Assembly: GCA_905221605.1 (NCBI GenBank)
Contig: CAJNDS010002825.1
Coordinates: forward strand, 124,001-188,000
Reading direction: 5' to 3'
Origin: Symbiodinium natans
Lineage: Eukaryota; Sar; Dinophyceae; Suessiales; Symbiodiniaceae
DNA: 64,000 nt
Shown here: piece by piece, positions 53,497 through 64,000 of the stretch
Layout: each line of letters starts with the position of its first letter
Numbering within the stretch: the first letter of the stretch is position 1
The notes under the pieces: model-generated
Seen by the model: the letters and a program-made list of their open reading frames with translations, nothing else
Told to the model about the DNA's origin: nothing
Databases searched by the model: none
Made by a program: the position numbers and the translations under genes

Positions 53497-56400
53497 ATGT
53501 TCTCCCGCTCTGCAGAGGAGTTCTTCGTGATCTTTGCCAGCCTCGAAACCGACAGCGCCAATGCCAAGGAGCTCTTTGCCGCAGCAGAGGCAGGGCCCGC
53601 GCATTTTGCGCGTTTTGTTCACGGGGTTCTTGTCAGCTAGCTGTAGCTTGCAAGGGCTTCGTTTCTCTACCTGCTATGCCTCGAGCCCCGATGTGTGCAA
53701 GAATCCAAGCCACCCGCCCCCTCCAGGCCCAAGCAGAGGACGTGCTGAGGCTGGAGGAGGCCCTGCCTGGGAGTGAAAGAGGTTGCACCTCGAGGTCCAG
53801 CAGGGTTGCATACACATTTTCTTTAAGGCTCTTCAGGGTTCACGGGAGTAGCAAAGTCACAGTTGAAAAGGCAAAAGGTGTCTACGGAAGCCTTTCTTGG
53901 TTGGAACCGTCAGGGGTGTCGTCTCCTGGGGCTAGTTACTGCCCATTCGAGGCCGAGGCACAGGTGGTGGGAGGTCCAGCCTGCGCCGGTAGCCAGAAAA
54001 GAGACGAAACCTTCGCACGACTTAATGTTGAAAAGCTGCAGGAGCTGGAAAGGGTCGATGCCAACGTGCAAGATGCGCGTGGGGAGACGGCGGCATGCAA
54101 AGCTTGCAGACGCCCGGAAACAGGTTTTTGCTGGTGACTTTGGTCCGACACGGACTCTTTTGCACACATCAGAAGTTCAGAAGGTGCCATGCTCGTGCCG
54201 TTGTTTCCTTCTTGCTGTACGATGTCTCTTCGAAGCGATGTTCCTAAGCGCTTCAAGTGGGCCGTGAGGGCTGCTTTTGTTCTCAATACCTTGTCTCCAA
54301 GCAAACTGAAATCCTCCAAAAGGTCCCCCGCAACACAAGTTCAACCTTCACAAGCAGAGCCCCGTGACTGCAAAAGGAAACGGGCACGTGAAGATGCTGC
54401 AGAGCTTGCAACTGGCGAAAGCAGATTTCACTCTGGCAGAGCCTTGGAGCTGGGTTTTTGGCAGGCGCTGCGAAGTCATGCGACAACTCATGCGACACAA
54501 CTCCTTTGTGTGTTCGAAGTGATTTTGGATGCTTGCGAACAGAAGGAGTATTGGCTTGTCACTCTTACAGTACGTAAAATTCCGAAATAGAGCCGTCTCT
54601 CTCTCTCTCACACACACACACACCAATTCAAGCGCCCGAGCTGAGAACTAATTGCATTTCAGGGATGTTCGCTTTTGTTCTCACCTCTGTGCTCCCAGAC
54701 TAACCCGCTGCTTGATTGGTGTTGTCTGACCGTAGCTCAGGACACGCAGGGGGCCACCCCACTGTTCTTGGCCTGTCAGGAGGGGCACGTGCCGTGCGCC
54801 AGGCATCAGCAAGAGCAAGAGCGGGGTTGTGATGCCCGAATTTGGAGGGTTTGGAGCCAACCTGAGGCATGAATGGATGCATCTGATACTCATCATGGTT
54901 TTTTCAGAGTGCCTGGAACAAAGTTCTCCCCTATGGAGCCCAAAACCAGCGCAGGTTTGTCCTGGACCTGTGCGGCGGCAGAATCCTTTGCATCTCGTCA
55001 TCTCTCCACTCACTCTCCGCCACTCCACGGCTTTTTTCTTTGTTTTTATGGGGGGGGGCTTCGTACTGTAGATCACTGAGGTCTGGGATTTCCGCGTCTT
55101 GGGGCTTCAAAGCATCAAAGTAGTGGGAGGGAGCAGAGGACAGGAACATATCAGGAGCTCCAGACTCTCACCTTTCCAATGCCTGCACACGACCACCGCA
55201 GTGCATGCCTCGCCCCAAAAAGCCTTTCATTCTGTGGTTTTTTGGCGACATCTTGGCTGGACCTTGGCTGGCCTTTGGCTGAGGCATCAGCCCTCCCGAT
55301 GAGCAGCCCCAGCGCTTTGAAAGCTTCGTAGCTTCTGGGCTGCTTTGGAAATGGCAGGCTGCGGTTTTGCACGTTGCACTTGCCCCGTGGTACGAAGTGA
55401 TTTTGCTGTTGGAGGGTGGGGGTCGGTTCACACGTCGTCAGAACCAGCACACTAACACTCAAGACCACCTTGCGCCTCAGCTTGTGCCATGCACCACACC
55501 TCAAGGCCTGGTGCCCAACTCCAAATAGTCTCGAAGATTGTAAACGCTTGCGCGCGCCGCCTCGGCAGCCGGGTGGGGGGGGGTGGGGGGGCGGGGTTGG
55601 GGGGGGGGGGGGGGGGGGGGGGGGGGTTTTTTGTGCGTTTTGAGGCGCTTTCTGTGGTGCCGGGACCCTCCCTCCACGGCATCGGTTTTGCAGCTCCTCC
55701 AAGCGATGAGGGGTGTCCCCACAGGGGGGGGGGGGGGGTCCGTCACAAAATTTTGCATGGGGGGGAAGGGTTGGGTTAGGAAGGAGGCCCGATCCGGGTC
55801 TGCTTGTTCCAGACGCTTCTCGGCAGGAAGCCGAGGCGAATTTGTTGTAACACCGTGCCTTCTGCTGCTGTGCCTGCGATGCGGAGTCGCTTGTCGCACT
55901 GCAGTGTAACAAGTGGCTGAAGGCCTTGCGGAAGACAGGCCCCGACTTAATTCGGGGCCTTTGTAGCCACAGTAAAGTCCCGCTTTTTGTAACTGTAGCA
56001 ACTAGCGCCGCCCTGAACGCAAAGCCCTCACTGAGAAGTCTGCAGTCCAGCGAGGATCGTCCGCTGAACAGCGAGGCCACCTCCCTGTACGTTGCCTCCC
56101 AGCCGCTCGGGCAAACACGTTGAATGTCGAAGTTGTACTAAGAGTTTCGGGCTGCATCGAGCTATGTTTCCAGGCAAACATGTCCACAGAGTCCTTTCTG
56201 CAAAGGGCAGACAGGTCAAACGGCGAGGATGCGGACATGTGGATCTCTTTGGCTTGCGCATCATTTTTATGAAACCCAGAGCCTTGAAAGCGCCCCAAAG
56301 TGTGACTTCTTAGTGTTAGCCTGGGTTTGCTCGCAGTGTGAGGCGCTGCCCGCGCGTATTCCATAAATGAAAGATCTACTTGCGTTTGAAGTGCGGACAC

Positions 56401-57178
56401 GGACTACGCTTTACCGGGCTATAGCATATCTAGCACGGGAAGGTCGTCCCTGACCAGAGAAAGCCATGTGCGAGGGACTTGTGGTGCGGGGGCTGTTTTG
56501 CATCATGGCATTGGCAGTTCCTTACCATATGCCAGTGACGACCTTTAACTTGAGAAACGTTTTTTGTGTCGAGGGTAGACGGGCACTCTGGTTTACTACG
56601 ATGTGCAACTTTAGATGCCAATTCAGGAATGGCCACCGCGAGACGGTCCAGCTCCTCATTGAGTGCAGGGCCAAGGTAAACAAGGCGGGATGCTTGGGGT
56701 TTTGATGCAGACCTGGGTCGAATCTGAGGCTCGTGCTCAGGATTCGTTTCCCTTGAAGTGCCAGGTGAGTGACACGCGGCTTTTGTTGACTGGCCGGAGC
56801 CCGTGCAGCTTCGCAAGTGTGTCCGCTTTTCGAGGCCACGCGGGACAAGGCCACTCCCCTGTTCATCGCCTCTCAGACGCTTGGGCTTTGTATGTGGACA
56901 GGGTGGATAGCGGACGGGGGGTGATCGGTCAGTGCGTTTGGTGCACGGCACCAGCTCTTTCTCTCCTTCGCAAAGCCCGCAAAGCCCGCACAGCACGTCT
57001 CTTGCTGGAGCTTCTGAGGATGGGTTTCGAGGGGATCGTGGACGACTTGATCAAGGCTCCGTGGGCAAAAGAGAGCTGGAGACTGACCGCAGTGGACGTG
57101 GAAATCTAGAGCGCATTCTTGCGGTTCTACAGCAAGGCCAAGAAGAAAGACATAGAGTCATGAGGCAGAGGCAGCGAG

Positions 57179-57209
<31 letters not shown>

Positions 57210-60200
57210 GAGCGAGCACGAGAGAGACCGACCCAGCCACAAATCAATGGTTTCGAGCGAAGGAGGATCACTGCGGGGCCCAACAGGCAGTAGAGAACCA
57301 GGGCGAGAGGTNNNNNNNNNNNNNNNNNNNNNNNNNNNNNNNNNNNNNNNNNNNNNNNNNNNNNNNNNNNNNNNNNNNNNNNNNNNNNNNNNNNNNNNNN
57401 NNNNNNNNNNNTAGGGTTTTGGGGCTGTCACGGTCTCGTCCGCTTCCAGGGGTTTTGGGCTGTCACGGTCTCGTCCGCTTCTAGGGGTTTTGGGCTGTCA
57501 CGGTCTCGTCCGCTTCTAGGGGTTTTGGGCTGTCACGGTCTCGTCCGCTTCCAGGGGTTTTGGGCTGTCACGGTCTCGTCCGCTTCCAGGGGTTTTGGGC
57601 TGTCACGGTCTCGTCCGCTTCCAGGGGTTTTGGGCTGTCACGGTCTCGTCCGCTTCTAGGGGTTTTGGGCTGTCACGGTCTCGTCCGCTTCTAGGGGTTT
57701 TGGGCTGTCACGGTCTCGTCCGCTTCCAGGGGTTTTGGGCTGTCACGGTCTCGTCCGCTTCCAGTGGTTTTGGGCTGTCACGGTCTCGTCCGCTTCCAGG
57801 GGTTTTGGGCTGTCACGGTCTCGTCCGCTTCCAGGGGTTTTGGGCTGTCACGGTCTCGTCCGCTTCTAGGGGTTTTGGGCTGTCACGGTCTCGTCCGCTT
57901 CTAGGGGTTTTGGGCTGTCACGGTCTCGTCCGCTTCTAGGGGTTTTGGGCTGTCACGGTCTCGTCCGCTTCCAGGGGTTTTGGGCTGTCACGGTCTCGTC
58001 CGCTTCCAGGGGTTTTGGGCTGTCACGGTCTCGTCCGCTTCTAGGGGTTTTGGGCTGTCACGGTCTCGTCCGCTTCTTTTGGGCTGTCACGGTCTCGTCC
58101 GCTTCTAGGGGTTTTGGGCTGTCACGGTCTCGTCCGCTTCTAGGGGTTTTGGGCTGTCACGGTCTCGTCCGCTTCTAGGGGTTTTGGGCTGTCACGGTCT
58201 CGTCCGCTTCTAGGGGTTTTGGGCTGTCACGGTCTCGTCCGCTTCTAGGGGTTTTGGGCTGTCACGGTCTCGTCCGCTTCTAGGGGTTTTGGGCTGTCAC
58301 GGTCTCGTCCGCTTCTAGGGGTTTTGGGCTGTCACGGTCTCGTCCGCTTCCAGGGGTTTTGGGCTGTCACACTCTCGTCCACTTCCAGGGGTTTTGGGCT
58401 GTCACGGTCTCGTCCGCTTCCAGGGGTTTTGGGCTGTCACGGTCTCGTCCGCTTCCAGGGGTTTTGGGCTGTCACGGTCTCGTCCGCTTCTAGGGGTTTT
58501 GGGCTGTCACGGTCTCGTCCGCTTCTAGGGGTTTTGGGCTGTCACGGTCTCGTCCGCTTCCAGGGGTTTTGGGCTGTCACGGTCTCGTCCGCTTCCAGGG
58601 GTTTTGGGCTGTCACGGTCTCGTCCGCTTCTAGGGGTTTCGTGGGGGTTTTGGGCTGTCACGGTCTCGTCCGCTTCTACTGGGTCTCGTCCGCTTCTAGG
58701 GGTTTTGGGCTGTCACGGTCTCGTCCGCTTCTAGGGGTTTTGGGCTGTCACGGTCTCGTCCGCTTCCAGGGGTTTTGGGCTGTCACGGTCTCGTCCGCTT
58801 CCAGGGGTTTTGGGCTGTCACGGTCTCGTCCGCTTCCAGGGGTTTTGGGCTGTCACGGTCTCGTCCGCTTCCAGGGGTTTTGGGCTGTCACGGTCTCGTC
58901 CGCTTCTAGGGGTTTTGGGCTGTCACGGTCTCGTCCGCTTCCAGGGGTTTTGGGCTGTCACGGTCTCGTCCGCTTCCAGGGGTTTTGGGCTGTCACGGTC
59001 TCGTCCGCTTCCAGGGGTTTTGGGCTGTCACGGTCTGTCACGGTCTCGTCCGCTTCTAGGGGTTTTGGGCTGTCACGGTCTCGTCCGCTTCCAGGGGTTT
59101 TGGGCTGTCACGTTAGAACCGAACTCCCGTCCCCCGTCCCGTCCCGTGCCGTCCCGTCCCGTCCCGTCCCGTCCCGGCGAAAACCAGCTGCCGGACATCG
59201 AACGGCAACCGGCGAACATCCATAAGTCACATCTTGTCTTTCGTTGTCATGAGGAGGGAGAGAATGCTCTGAAGGCGACGCGGAAGCTCTTGCGCTTTTT
59301 CTTCTTTATAATGCGATCATTAAATTTTCTGCAGCTTTTGCGCAAGTTTGGCAGCTGACACAACTTCGAAAGGTGTTGACTTTTTCATTGTTCGCCGGTA
59401 ATTTCCGGTTCTGCTTTGGTAGGTGAGCAATTCCTCTGAGTGGATGCGGTTGTGGTGTATTGCGTGAAACACCGTTAAACGTTATTACTCCCCCAACCCC
59501 CACACCCACCGCCGAGGTGGTCACAAACGTTGGTGTGTTGCGTGAAACAACATGTTTATCAACCCCCCTACCCGTCCCCCCCCCCCCCCCCCCCCCCCCC
59601 CCAAACCCCTCTCCCCCCGCCGCCAAGGTGGTCGCAGATACGGTTTACGTTGGCCCCATGACCCTCCAACCTGCCTCCGGCACGTCCCCCCCCTCCGGCG
59701 CGCACCCCCACACCCACCCCAACGCTTAATCCTCCCCCGCACACCCCCTGTCCGCCCCCACCACCTCCTGCCCATATGAGGATGTCATCATTCAACCCCC
59801 CCCCCTCCCCAAGTGACCAGAAATGACGTGGCAGGGAGCTGTCACTGATGGTACACACTTCCCAAGCTGCTGCCTGCCTCGTGAGCAAACCGTGCTAATC
59901 ACACGAGGATTTACGTTGCCCTGTGACCAGGCGCAAGACGGGGCCACTCCGCTCCTCATCGCCGCGCAGAATGGGAACCTCGCTACCGTGAAGTCGCGTG
60001 GCTTGAGGTTAGGGTTCACTCTTCACCAGGTCTGGAGTCTAGAGCTGACGGGCATGGATCTGCCTATCTTCAAGATCCGCTGTAGTTTTTGGCCAACAGC
60101 AACATTCGATCCTTCAGCTGCTTCATGGACTGTGTGTTGTGCTTGGTTTTGTGGCGGGCGGTGGAAACATCCGCTGCGCAAATCAGATTGTGGTTGAGGC

Positions 60201-63200
60201 TTCATGCCGCCAGGCAGCCTTGTAACATCTTGTAACCTCCAGTTTCTTCTCAGGGGTTTCTCTGCGACAAGACTTCGCATTCTTCCGAGTAACCCCAAAC
60301 AGGGGTCGCAGAACGGTCCCGGAAAAGCTTCGCTAAAAATGGACTTTCATACTAAAGTAGGAGCAACGTTAAGCTGTATTTTGCTCTTTTGTTGCTCGCA
60401 ACATGCTTACATCATGTCCACAAGACCTGGTACGCCAGAGACTCTTCCGTTTTTCTGTCCCGCATGGCTCGCCGGTGGCAGGTTCTTGCTGTCCTTGAAA
60501 GTGGTGGAGAAGGACCATATATGCCTTAGGGGTTCAGGCCGTTCAGGCGCCTGCGTGGCCAGCGAAGCCACGGGGTGCTGCACACTTTGCTAGACAGTAG
60601 CAGAGCTGAGGGGACGATTCTGATTTGCTCCCACTGAGCGCAGCATCTTTAAATTTCCTGGCGATGAGTTGTGCCTTCTAACAGGGTTGCTGCAGGATCG
60701 CTGCATGAACAGCGGGGCCAGCCCCCTCTTCGTCTCTGCGCAGAGCTGCGGCAACCAATAGCATGTCTGCAGGTCTGTGAGTTTCACTCTCGAGGATAAG
60801 CCTTGCTTTTTGGGGCTGCGATGAATTGTAGGAAGAGGATTGGAAATTATGCTACCAGTGTCGAGGAACGACCACCTGACGGTGGTGAAGACCCTGATAG
60901 AGTTCCGCAGCGATGTGAAGAAATGCCTCAGGACCCTTCGCTGTGCTGTGTTATATAGGCAGTCTGCGTTTTGGGTTAGGAGGTGGCGGCGTGCTCCTGA
61001 GCTTTAAGGCTATGGGCTTAGGGGGGCATGTACTGTACAAACACAGGTGGGAAGCGATTCGTGGTCTTGAAACACCCTTTCCTAAAGTCCTAATTTTTCC
61101 GTCATATTCTCCCCATGAACTTTGTGTAAACGGTGCTGCTGGTAAGGCCGAGTTTCTACACACGCCCCGAAGACCCCAAGTTGCTGTAGGAGCGGCGTGA
61201 GCCCTGTGTACATCGCCGCACAGAATGGAAACCTGGACGCGCCTTGTACTCTGATATACGCTGATTGTACTGCTTCGGACACTTACACTGTAATGATATT
61301 GCGTTTGGGATGCATGATATCTGAAGAGCTTCAGGGCTTTCTGGTTTGCTCAAGAATCTGCGTGTTGATTGTCAAATATGCGCATCCCGCTGCAACATCA
61401 AGAGTGCCACGAACGAAGTGTGGGTGCAGAGCAAGCAGTGCTGAGTGCTGAGCGCAAAGCCCCAGTTTGGTCATGGAACCGTGCCCAATGCACTTGCTTG
61501 CAGGTGCTGAAGTACTTGCTGCAGGACCTCGGAGATGAGCACCGGGATCTCCTGGATAAGCCAGCTGTCGGAGATGCCACGCCGCTTTTCATCGCATCGC
61601 AGAACGGCCACCGTGGCGTTGTCGCGCTGCTGCTGCAAATGCGAGCCCAGTACAAACCCACGGAGGATCTCTCCAGCCCACTCCTAGTAGCTGCACAGAA
61701 CGGCCACCTGCAGGTGGTCGAGATTTTGTGGGAGATGCTGAAGGAAGACGCTGGCCTGAACATGTCAAAGCGTGGCGGCGCCACCCCGCTGTACATCGCT
61801 TGCCAAAATGGCCATCTGGATGTGGTAAAGAAGCTGATCGACCTAGAAGCGGAGGTCAACAAATGCCTCGACACTCACGAGACCCCTCTTTTCATTGCTT
61901 GCCAAGGGGGATACTTAGACGTCGTCACGGTCTTGATGGAGAAAAAGGCGGATGTAGATAAGGCCAAGCAAGATGGTGCTTCACCGCTCTACATCGCGTG
62001 TCAAAATGGCCACGTGGAGGTCGTGCGGTACTTGCTCGTCGTTTCGACTCGTAAGCCAGACAAGAACCAAGCCAACACCAACCAGGAACCTTGGCCGAAA
62101 AAGCGCACTCGTCTTTCCTTGTGCATAGCATCTGCGAGCATAAGCCCTTCAAGCTTGATCTCTGCATTCAGAAGCAGTGTGACCAAGGCCACTCCGCTCT
62201 TCATTGCGTCCCAGAAGGGCCACCAGATCATCGTGGAGCTCCTCCTGCACGACCCGGCCGCGGAAGTTGACAAAGCGCTGAAGAGCGGCGCAACGCCCTT
62301 CTACATCGCCGCCCTGAAAGGCCGGTCGTGGTCTAGGTTTTAGGGTGTGTGTTTCCGGACCTGGAGACGTTTCAGTCTCTTGCGCCGTTGAACGAACAAC
62401 TGGAAGGAACAGCATTCGCGAGTATTCTGACCCTGCAAATCCTTGATAGCTTGTCTCAGCTCACGACATCTGCTGCTTATTTTGAGGGGAACCATCCTTC
62501 AAACTGTTTCCTGCTGCGTGCAGTTCAGAAACGGCACACCAATGTTCCTCGTCTGGGTGTCATCACCCTACAGCCTGCGAAACCCGGAGATTGTCTTGGG
62601 AACTCTATAGCTACACGTAGGCGCATGTCAGTGTGATTCAAGATGGACAAGTAGCACTTGAGGAGGCAGTCGGACATGAATCGGCTCCAAAGAATGCGCT
62701 CAGTCACCAGGTTTCTGCCTGCTGCTTGCGCACCGTCATTGCGAATTTGCTGTAGCTTGCTATGTTTCAATCGCTTCCCGTTGTTGTATTTTGACCATAA
62801 AAGGCCGGTGACACGTGAGATCCTTCTGTTGTCGGCAAATCGGCCAATGGAAAGCTCCCTCCCCATGAGATAAACCAACGGGGTCACGAATCGACATCAC
62901 TCCCATTTCCACTCCATATCTGCGAAGGAAATCATCCTGCGAAGAATAGGTTCACATGCCATTCACCTGAAGAATTCAGCTATCCTCAAGGGGTGCCGTG
63001 CCTTGGTTGTAGGGTTTGGGAGTTGCGGTGTAGGGTTTAGGGTTTCTTGTGTCGGGTTTAGGGTTTGACCTTTGAAGTCGCGGCTTCTATGCTGATCGAC
63101 TGGGTTTCGTCGCTGAACATGGCCGTGCTGAGAGTTGCCCAGTCTGAAAAAGCCTGAGACACAGGCCATCCGGGCGTCCTCCAGCGACTTCGAGAAGCTG

Positions 63201-63468
63201 GAGCTGCACTGAACTCGACACCCAAGCATGGCGCCACGCCCGTCTCGGCCGCCGTGCAGAACGGCCACCTGGAGGTGCAGGGCTCCGCGTTGTTGCATGT
63301 CGCCAAGGGCAAGTGGCGCCGAGCCACGGCAAGTGAAAAAAGAAATCGTGGCCCCAAGCCCGGACCGCAACCGTCCCCAAGGTGCTTCAGCTTCTCATCG
63401 AGATGAGGGCCGATCTTGGCAAGCCTAACGCTGACGGCATGAGCCCCTTGCATCTTGGCGGCGCCTGA
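53497..63468 (+). CDS. Multi-exon ankyrin-repeat protein gene
   Basis: Ankyrin repeats are spread over small exons that rejoin in frame. Best-supported chain: 56046-56101, 56627-56684, 56835-56875, [gap], 59931-59987, 60696-60742, 60866-60931, 61190-61238, 61504-62320, 63165-63274, 63382-63468 (TGA). Joins give canonical repeats, for example ASQ+NGHRETVQLLIECRAKVN, VKKCLR+SGVSPVYIAAQNG, NGNLD+VLKYLLQ and NGHLE+VLQLLIEMRADLGK. The 817-base exon holds five consecutive repeats (ATPLFIASQNGHRGVVALLL onward). Upstream, 54741-54788 (DTQGATPLFLACQEGH) and about 54042-54123 (VDANVQDARGETAACKAC) are likely exons, and ATG 53497 (MFSRSAEEFFVIFASLE) is a possible start. Several donors are GC or GA. Ankyrin repeats mediate protein binding; no partner or catalytic domain is visible. 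62037-62170 within the long exon may be a further in-frame intron. Confidence 0.8.
55537..55838 (+). repeat. Dispersed repeat, copy 2
   Basis: Second copy of the repeat at 19296-19606, with the same landmarks in the same order, expanded by G runs (about 55575-55626, and 55724-55738). Its ends carry CGCCTCGGC (55558-55566) and GCCGAGGCG (55830-55838), a 9-base inverted repeat. It lies inside an intron of the ankyrin gene, in the same orientation as the gene. Confidence 0.65.
57169..57230. repeat. (GA)n-rich tract
   Basis: GAGAGAAAGAGAGAGAAAG-type purine run in an intron of the ankyrin gene, shortly before the assembly gap. Confidence 0.9.
57312..57411. other. Assembly gap (100 N)
   Basis: Exactly 100 Ns, a usual placeholder for a gap of unknown size. 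It borders the 35-bp minisatellite, which probably broke the assembly and continues into the gap. Confidence 0.98.
57412..59113. repeat. 35-bp minisatellite, about 48 copies
   Basis: The unit runs GGGGTTTTGGGCTG, TCACGGTCTCGTCC, GCTTCTA (or CCA), period 35. Units differ mainly at one T/C site, with a few shortened ones near 58075, 58640 and 58680 and a partial duplication at 59035. All three plus frames stay open for long stretches (35-residue period GCHGLVRFQGFWAV...), which is a repeat effect. It lies in an intron of the ankyrin gene. Confidence 0.98.
59126..59176. repeat. CCCGT pentamer run
   Basis: About ten CCCGT/CCCGTG units directly after the minisatellite. Confidence 0.9.
59576..59602. 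repeat. Poly-C run
   Basis: Uninterrupted C homopolymer of about 25 bases, in a C-rich stretch that continues to about 59815. Confidence 0.9.
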
Positions 63469-64000
63469 AGCCTCAAAACGACAGCACTCTGAGATTCATT
63501 GCTAGTGTTCAGCGGAGCGGAGAAGGTTTCAGAAAACAGCAGGAGACGAACTCATGTAAACAAAAAGATATGCACTTTCTGCTGCTGGTGCTGCTGCTGG
63601 TGCTGCTATGTGCTGCTGCTGGTGCCGCTGCTGGTGCTGCTGGTGGTGCTGGTGGTGGCGGCGGTGGCGGTGGCGGTGGTGGTGGCGGTGGCGGTGGCGG
63701 CGGTGGTTGTCATGCGGGTGACGGTCGCGTGGGGTGGGGCGTGTTGGCATGACGTAAGTTGCAGCTCTTAAAAGTGAGTCACTTTTTTCTGGCTGGCGGA
63801 GAGGGCACTCAAAAGATGTACAGGTTTGCCCGTGCCTCCATGCATTTTGTGAGCAGCATCTTCAGAATTGCAGCGGCAATTGATGTCAGCTGGCTCGAGT
63901 TTTCGAGAAGCATGCTTGAAACAAACGGATGTTTCTAGAAGGAGTGGAATGAGTGGAACAAGATATTTACTTAATTATCATCCAAAAACCTTCCCCTCCA
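63469..64000. other. No gene; trinucleotide repeats
   Basis: 63579-63705 is a CTG/GTG then GGTGGC repeat giving Leu- or Gly-rich frames on the plus strand and His/Arg-rich ones on the minus. Nothing is recognised after 63750. Confidence 0.7.

Noticed and set aside
56932-57431. ORFs running into the N block
   Set aside because: They are artefacts of unknown bases and the GA-rich tract.
57412-59358. Long plus-strand ORFs with a 35-residue repeat, and a CRISPR-like look
   Set aside because: A 35-bp unit without internal stops keeps frames open by itself. There are no unique spacers, so it is a minisatellite and not a CRISPR array.

Overview
The window reads as dinoflagellate nuclear DNA, most likely of the Symbiodinium/Suessiales type. 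Taxonomy is inferred, not searched. The reasons are: exons of one ankyrin-repeat gene that rejoin in frame only if introns start with GC or GA as well as GT and end in AG, usually with G as the next base; a near-intact Ty1/copia retrotransposon with Gly/Lys-rich Gag and atypical motifs; very sparse coding sequence; and abundant simple repeats, minisatellites, inverted repeats and TTTAGGG-like motifs. No tRNA, rRNA or spliced-leader gene was recognised.

Layout. 1-900 is AT-rich DNA with GC-rich hairpins, unlike everything after it. 0.9-19 kb is mostly non-coding and holds an inverted repeat (3.8 kb), a MITE-like element with 5-bp direct repeats (10.9 kb), a compound tetranucleotide tract (14.2 kb) and a 41-bp repeat array (15.4-15.9 kb). 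At 19.0-19.8 kb two exon-like segments flank an intron made almost wholly of a dispersed repeat that recurs at 55.5-55.8 kb. 22.4-24.2 kb is a nested repeat district. 24.6-26.3 kb holds minus-strand remains of a decayed retroelement ORF family.

The clearest object is a copia element at 27,002-35,969: two 135-bp LTRs differing at one base, GAACC target duplications, a primer-binding site, a Gag frame and a Pol frame with protease, SAP-like segment, integrase, reverse transcriptase and RNase H. Pol continues past RNase H into a transmembrane helix, ten QEPQEEGP units and an Ada-like zinc-binding motif. Gag carries hydrophobic, signal-like segments before its capsid region. This architecture is the best candidate here for something undescribed.

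Right of the element are three host genes of unknown function: a secreted Cys-containing protein (36,881-38,161), a two-exon gene (40,765-42,034) and a 449-residue ORF (46,982-48,331). A 0.77-kb near-perfect palindrome lies just before the last of these. From about 53.5 to 63.5 kb runs a many-exon ankyrin-repeat gene whose introns contain a 35-bp minisatellite (about 48 copies) next to a 100-N assembly gap; at least one expected exon is missing there.

Most other open frames on both strands are chance or repeat-driven and were left out.
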